Source: Psettodes erumei
Taxonomy: Eukaryota; Chordata; Actinopteri; Pleuronectiformes; Psettodidae
Length of the DNA: 64,000 nt
Reading direction: 5' to 3'
NCBI GenBank assembly: GCA_016785225.1
Contig: JAFBJZ010000821.1
Coordinates: forward strand, 930,001-994,000
Made by a program: the position numbers and the translations under genes. Positions within the stretch are counted from its first letter, which is position 1, and each line of letters opens with the position of its first letter. The notes beneath the pieces are model-generated. The model was not told the origin of the DNA, did no database searches, and saw nothing but the letters and a program-made list of their open reading frames with translations. Below, piece after piece: positions 63,202 to 64,000 of the stretch.

Positions 63202-63254
<53 letters not shown>
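63202..63254 (+). repeat. (AC)26 microsatellite
   Basis: Perfect AC array immediately upstream of the proposed spon1 promoter. Confidence 0.95.
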
Positions 63255-63258
<4 letters not shown>

Positions 63259-63714
63259 CAGAGAGCGTGTGTGTGCGTGTATGTATCAGTGGAGGGCTGG
63301 CTCTTATTAAAGTGCGGAGCTCCAGTCTGGACCTTCCCTCGCCGCGTCAGCCGCGCTCGGTCATTCGGCGCACCCCCACACCCCCCGCTGCCTCCACGCT
63401 CTCTCACTCTCTCCACACCACGGACCGATCCGGAAACAGCGGCGGCAGTCTCCCTCGCTCTCCTGCTCCACCGCGGTGCGCCCCACACGCGCTCTTCCCA
63501 CTCCAGGATGGACTCATCTCCTTTTCCTCGTCTTCACCTTTCGCGCTGACCGTGACGCCGCCGTAGTTTGGTGGGAGTTCGCGCGGAAGGAGCCGATCCT
63601 CTGCCCCGCTGTTTCGCCTTTCCCACTACTGTTGTTTTATTATTATTTTTTGTAAATATTATTATTTTTGACCAGACTGCCACTGTACGCACATCTCCGG
63701 GCTGCAGTTCCGAG
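63255..63714 (+). promoter_or_regulatory. spon1: spon1 proximal promoter and 5'UTR
   Basis: CpG-rich sequence between the AC array and the start codon. A TATA-like TATTAAA lies at 63305-63311, placing a likely start of transcription around 63335-63345 and giving a 5'UTR of roughly 370 bp. The last 100 bp of the leader contain an AT-rich stretch (about 63632-63670). The transcription start is inferred from motif position only. Confidence 0.4.
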
Positions 63715-63940
63715 ATGGGATTGTATTTGCATCTGCTGCTTTTGCAGTACTATTTCGTCACGAGTTTTGTGTGCGACGCCGTCGCCTTCGTCGAGGAGCC
63801 CTCCGGGGGCCGGTCGGACGTTTACTGCGGGCGGATCCTCCGGGCGCAGACCCAGGGGACCCGGAGGGATGGACACCACGAGTTCAGGCTCAGAGTGGAG
63901 GGGGACCCGGAAACCTACCAACCCGGCAGCACCTACAGAG
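63715..63940 (+). CDS. spon1: F-spondin (spondin-1), first coding exon (partial gene)
   Basis: F-spondin is a secreted extracellular-matrix protein (reeler, spondin and thrombospondin type-1 domains) made by floor plate and involved in axon guidance and cell adhesion. The exon gives 75 codons plus one base, ending at AG|GTACAC. Residues 2-19 form a hydrophobic signal-peptide core (MGLYLHLLLLQYYFVTSFVC). An Ala-Val-Ala motif at 22-24 suggests cleavage before Phe25. The mature start carries the reeler-domain beginning, with Cys38 in VYCGRILRAQ and the block EFRLRVEGDPETYQPGSTYR at 56-75, which is what identifies the family; spondin-2 lacks the reeler domain. A Thr-Gln pair after RILRAQ appears to be extra relative to the mammalian sequence I remember. 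Which teleost paralogue (a or b) cannot be told. The remaining exons lie beyond the window. Confidence 0.9.
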
Positions 63941-64000
63941 GTACACTTTGTTTTCTGAGCCCGTTTGCGCAATCCGTGCGTAAACGTGCGCCAGATATAA
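63941..64000 (+). other. spon1: Start of spon1 intron 1
   Basis: Begins with donor GTACAC and continues to the window edge; only 60 bp are visible. Confidence 0.8.

Overview
This window reads as vertebrate nuclear DNA from a ray-finned fish, most likely a percomorph teleost. I infer that from intron-split genes with canonical GT/AG junctions, a very high density of (CA)n/(GT)n microsatellites, several interspersed repeats whose wording I recognise from teleost genomes, and two vertebrate gene families. Nothing prokaryotic is present. Only two protein-coding genes can be supported, both partial and both on the + strand.

Left end (1-9.6 kb): the last six coding exons of a KIAA1549-family gene, probably KIAA1549L, a poorly characterised transmembrane protein. 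The exons join in frame to give the C-terminal 278 residues and a stop at 5541-5543. A long 3'UTR probably follows, to a pair of AATAAA signals near 9.61 kb. Right end (63.2-64.0 kb): a CpG-rich promoter/5'UTR and the first coding exon of F-spondin (spon1), with signal peptide and the start of the reeler domain. The rest of spon1 lies beyond the window. In human, KIAA1549L and SPON1 are both on 11p, which fits their being neighbours here.

Middle (9.6-63.2 kb): a gene desert of about 53 kb with no recognisable protein-coding gene. It holds a decayed RNase H-bearing non-LTR retrotransposon (about 36.0-38.95 kb), an L2/Maui-type LINE 3' tail (46.44-46.63 kb), at least three same-strand copies of a 'TTAGCATGCTAAC' fish repeat, fragments of other dispersed repeats, long dinucleotide arrays, a possible two-exon 5' transcript end (32.48-33.34 kb), and a cluster of CpG-rich segments without an attached gene (42.6-46.3 kb) followed by two RFX X-box-like sites. 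The desert lies upstream of spon1, a developmental gene expressed in floor plate, so some of it may be regulatory; this is inference.

The most striking unexplained signals are a 31-bp near-identical pair (30/31) 38.7 kb apart, with a third weaker copy, and two identical 20-bp dyad-containing repeats 171 bp apart just upstream of the spon1 start. I saw no CRISPR array, rRNA, convincing tRNA or bacterial-type operon. All motif calls were made by eye.
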